Part shown: piece by piece, positions 61,855-64,000 of the stretch
How the letters are laid out: every line of letters starts with the position of its first letter
Position numbering within the stretch: position 1 is the first letter of the stretch
From: Megamonas funiformis
GTDB taxonomy: Bacteria > Bacillota > Negativicutes > Selenomonadales > Selenomonadaceae
Direction: 5' to 3'
NCBI RefSeq assembly: GCF_010669225.1
Contig: NZ_CP048627.1
Coordinates: forward strand, 1,749,292-1,813,291
Length of the DNA stretch: 64,000 nucleotides
Made by a program: the position numbers and the translations under genes
Notes under the pieces: model-generated
What the model was told of the DNA's origin: nothing
Seen by the model: only the letters and a program-made list of their open reading frames with translations
Databases searched by the model: none

Positions 61855-64000
61855 TTGAAGTATATGAGCGGAAAAGAACTCCGTAGAAGATACCTTGACT
61901 TTTTTGTCAAAAATGGACATTTAGAACTTCCTAGTGCATCTTTAATTCCAAAAGATGACCCTAGCTTATTGATGATTGGTGCTGGTATGGCTCCTTTCAA
62001 AGCTTATTTCACAGGTAAAATGACACCACCTTGCACTCGTATCACTACAAGTCAACGTTGTGTTCGTACTGGTGATATTGAAAACGTAGGTCGCACAGCT
62101 CGCCATCATACTTATTTTGAAATGCTTGGCAACTTCTCCTTTGGCGATTATTTCAAATATGATGCTATTAAATGGGCTTGGGAATTTTTAACTGGAGAAT
62201 TAGAACTTCCAAAAGATAAACTTTGGGCTACAATCTATCCTGATGATGAAGAAGCATATAAAATTTGGACAACAGAAACTGACATCAATCCAGAACATAT
62301 CGTTAAATTAGAAGATAACTTCTGGGAAATTGGTAGCGGTCCTTGCGGTCCTGACTCTGAAATTTTCATTGACCTCGGTGAAGAACGTGGTTGTGGTAGC
62401 CCTACATGTGGCGTTGGTTGCGATTGTGACCGTTATCTTGAAATTTGGAACCTTGTATTTACTCAATTTGACCGTACTGAAGATGGAAAATACAATCCAC
62501 TTGTACATAAAAACATTGATACAGGTTGTGGTCTTGAACGTCTTGCTTCAGTATTACAAAATAAACCATCTAACTTTGAAACAGATTTAATGTTCCCTAT
62601 CATTGAATATGCTAGCAAAGTTGCTAATAAAGAATATGGCAAAGATAAAGAAACAGATATTTCTTTAAAAGTTATTGCTGACCATGCTAGAAGTATTTCC
62701 TTCATGGTTATGGACGGTATCTTACCTTCTAATGAAGGTCGTGGCTATGTACTTCGTCGTTTATTACGTCGTGCTGTACGTCATGCTCGTATGCTTGGCA
62801 TCGAAGATAAATTCTTAGCTGGCGCTGTTGATGTAGTTGCTGAAATCTACAGTGGTGTTTATGATGAACTCACAAATAGAAAAGATTACATCAAAAAAGT
62901 AATCAGCTTAGAAGAAGATCGTTTTGCAACTACATTAACTCAAGGTATGGATTTATTAAATGCTGAAGTTGAAAAACTAAAAGCTGAAAATAAAACTGTT
63001 CTTGATGGTGAAGTTGGTTTCAAACTCTATGATACTTATGGTTTCCCTTGGGAATTAACAGATGAAATTCTCCATGAAAATCATATGACTTTAGATAAAG
63101 AAGCTTTTGATAAAGCTATGGACGAACAACGCACTCGTGCACGTAATGCTCGTGGCGAAAACAAACGCATGGATATTCCTGATTTACGTGATAGCAATAT
63201 CGGTGAATTAAAAGTTGATGAAACTGCTCGTCAAGCTAAAATCGTTTGCATTTGGAAAGATGCTAAAACTACAAATAGCCTTGAAGACGGCGATGAAGCT
63301 GGTCTTATCTTAGACGTTACACCATTTTATGCTGAAGGTGGCGGACAAGAAGGCGATATTGGTAGCTTAAAAACAGATATGGGTAATGCACAAGTTATTG
63401 ATACTAAAAAATTACCTGATGGTTCTGTTTATAATATTGTTCATGTAACTGAAGGTAGTCTTCATGTTGGAGATACTGTAGAAATAACTGTAGATATGGA
63501 AAATAAACTTGCTTCTGCACGTAACCATACAGCAACACATCTTTTACAAGCTGCTTTAAAACGTGTTGTTGGCGACCATATCAATCAAGCTGGTTCTGCT
63601 GTAAATGCTCATCATTTACGTTTTGACTTCTCTAGCTTTGAACCAATCTCTGCTGAACAATTACAACAAGTAGAAGAAATGGTAAATGCTGAAATTTTAA
63701 CAGGTAAAGATGTAGAAATTTCTCATATGAACCAAGAAGATGCTAAAAAAGCTGGTGCTATGGCATTATTCGGTGAAAAATATGGCGATATCGTTCGTGT
63801 AGTTACTGTACCTGGATTTAGTATGGAACTTTGCGGTGGTAGCCATGTTAAAAATATCGGTCAAATCGGCATGTTCAAAATCATCGGTGAATCTGGTGTA
63901 GCTGCTGGCGTTAGACGTATTGAAGCTATCACTGGTAAAGCTGCTATTGATTATATGAATGCTAAAGCTAAACTTTTACAAACAGCTATAACAACTTTAA
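61855..64000 (+). CDS. alaS: alanyl-tRNA synthetase, N-terminal part (truncated by the window edge)
   Basis: About 715 codons of a protein usually near 875 residues. The catalytic class II domain has GAGMAPFKAYFTG, EMLGNFSFGDYFK, WEIGSGPCGPDSEIF, a Cys-rich stretch (GCGSPTCGVGCDCD) and the motif 3 region DTGCGLERL. The editing domain has NHTATHLLQAAL and CGGSHVKNIGQIG. The open frame runs off the right edge. The start is TTG at 61855 with GGAGG nine bases upstream; the ATG at 61864 would be 18 bases away. Upstream promoter is strong. No T-box precedes it. Confidence 0.95.
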   Translation, partial: MKYMSGKELRRRYLDFFVKNGHLELPSASLIPKDDPSLLMIGAGMAPFKAYFTGKMTPPCTRITTSQRCVRTGDIENVGRTARHHTYFEMLGNFSFGDYFKYDAIKWAWEFLTGELELPKDKLWATIYPDDEEAYKIWTTETDINPEHIVKLEDNFWEIGSGPCGPDSEIFIDLGEERGCGSPTCGVGCDCDRYLEIWNLVFTQFDRTEDGKYNPLVHKNIDTGCGLERLASVLQNKPSNFETDLMFPIIEYASKVANKEYGKDKETDISLKVIADHARSISFMVMDGILPSNEGRGYVLRRLLRRAVRHARMLGIEDKFLAGAVDVVAEIYSGVYDELTNRKDYIKKVISLEEDRFATTLTQGMDLLNAEVEKLKAENKTVLDGEVGFKLYDTYGFPWELTDEILHENHMTLDKEAFDKAMDEQRTRARNARGENKRMDIPDLRDSNIGELKVDETARQAKIVCIWKDAKTTNSLEDGDEAGLILDVTPFYAEGGGQEGDIGSLKTDMGNAQVIDTKKLPDGSVYNIVHVTEGSLHVGDTVEITVDMENKLASARNHTATHLLQAALKRVVGDHINQAGSAVNAHHLRFDFSSFEPISAEQLQQVEEMVNAEILTGKDVEISHMNQEDAKKAGAMALFGEKYGDIVRVVTVPGFSMELCGGSHVKNIGQIGMFKIIGESGVAAGVRRIEAITGKAAIDYMNAKAKLLQTAITTL

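Overview
This is an AT-rich, gene-dense bacterial chromosome segment. Low G+C, strong AGGAGG ribosome-binding sites and the gene order aroA-cmk-plsC-ispH-rpsA, ftsB-S1 domain-tilS-hpt-ftsH and der-plsY point to the Firmicutes. The mix of Gram-positive-type and diderm-type genes suggests Negativicutes, probably a Selenomonadaceae such as Megamonas. The genus is inferred from memory of family traits and was not verified. Most of the window is ordinary core genome. The only mobile DNA I see is one decayed IS3-family element. I see no rRNA, tRNA, CRISPR array or prophage.

Layout. 1-736: 5' part of gdhA (minus). 1021-6856: a plus-strand block that looks like wall-peptide scavenging: a beta-lactamase-fold serine hydrolase, an oligopeptide-binding lipoprotein, LD-carboxypeptidase, an M20 peptidase and an Ala-Glu epimerase. 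6987-8402: M18 aminopeptidase. 8456-21358 (minus): a permease, a DUF3298 exported protein, carbonic anhydrase, an aldose epimerase, an envelope cluster (GerMN lipoprotein, amidase, DUF3006, ComEC-like lipoprotein), MazF, NAD(P)HX repair, AcpS, a metal-binding lipoprotein, FabK, a GIY-YIG protein, cyclophilin and an MBL protein. 21533-24286: aroC-aroK-aroB. 24574-25980: a CstA-type transporter. 26040-42124 (minus): ppk-ppx, CCA transferase, thrB-hom-ACT, plsY-der, a DUF512 radical-SAM protein, rpsA-ispH-plsC-cmk-aroA and a small hypothetical. 42317-46061: an isoleucine-type T-box leader followed by ilvC and ilvB-ilvN. 46162-46968: an MBL gene split by an in-frame TGA. 47032-48981 (minus): an amino-acid permease and PTS IIA. 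49105-50558: the IS element. 50619-53259 (minus): a His/Cys-rich exported protein with a two-component system. 53392-59554 (minus): ftsH-hpt-tilS-S1-ftsB and a lipid glycosyltransferase. 59760-64000 (plus): recJ and the 5' part of alaS.

How the parts connect. Amino-acid biosynthesis dominates: shikimate genes at two loci, threonine branch genes, branched-chain genes under tRNA control, and GDH for ammonia assimilation. Lipid and envelope genes (plsY, plsC, fabK, acpS, glycosyltransferase, amidase) are interspersed. Most transcription units end in clear intrinsic terminators, several shared between convergent genes. Several promoters use an extended -10 (TGnTATAAT). TTG or GTG starts with good ribosome-binding sites occur in alaS, rpsA and the znuA-like gene.

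I found no convincing new multi-gene system. The best leads are: a 20-bp perfect palindrome between gdhA and the serine-hydrolase gene; the wall-peptide scavenging cluster; a MazF gene without a visible antitoxin and with an unclear start; the two-component system next to a metal-binding-like exported protein; and the TGA-split MBL gene.
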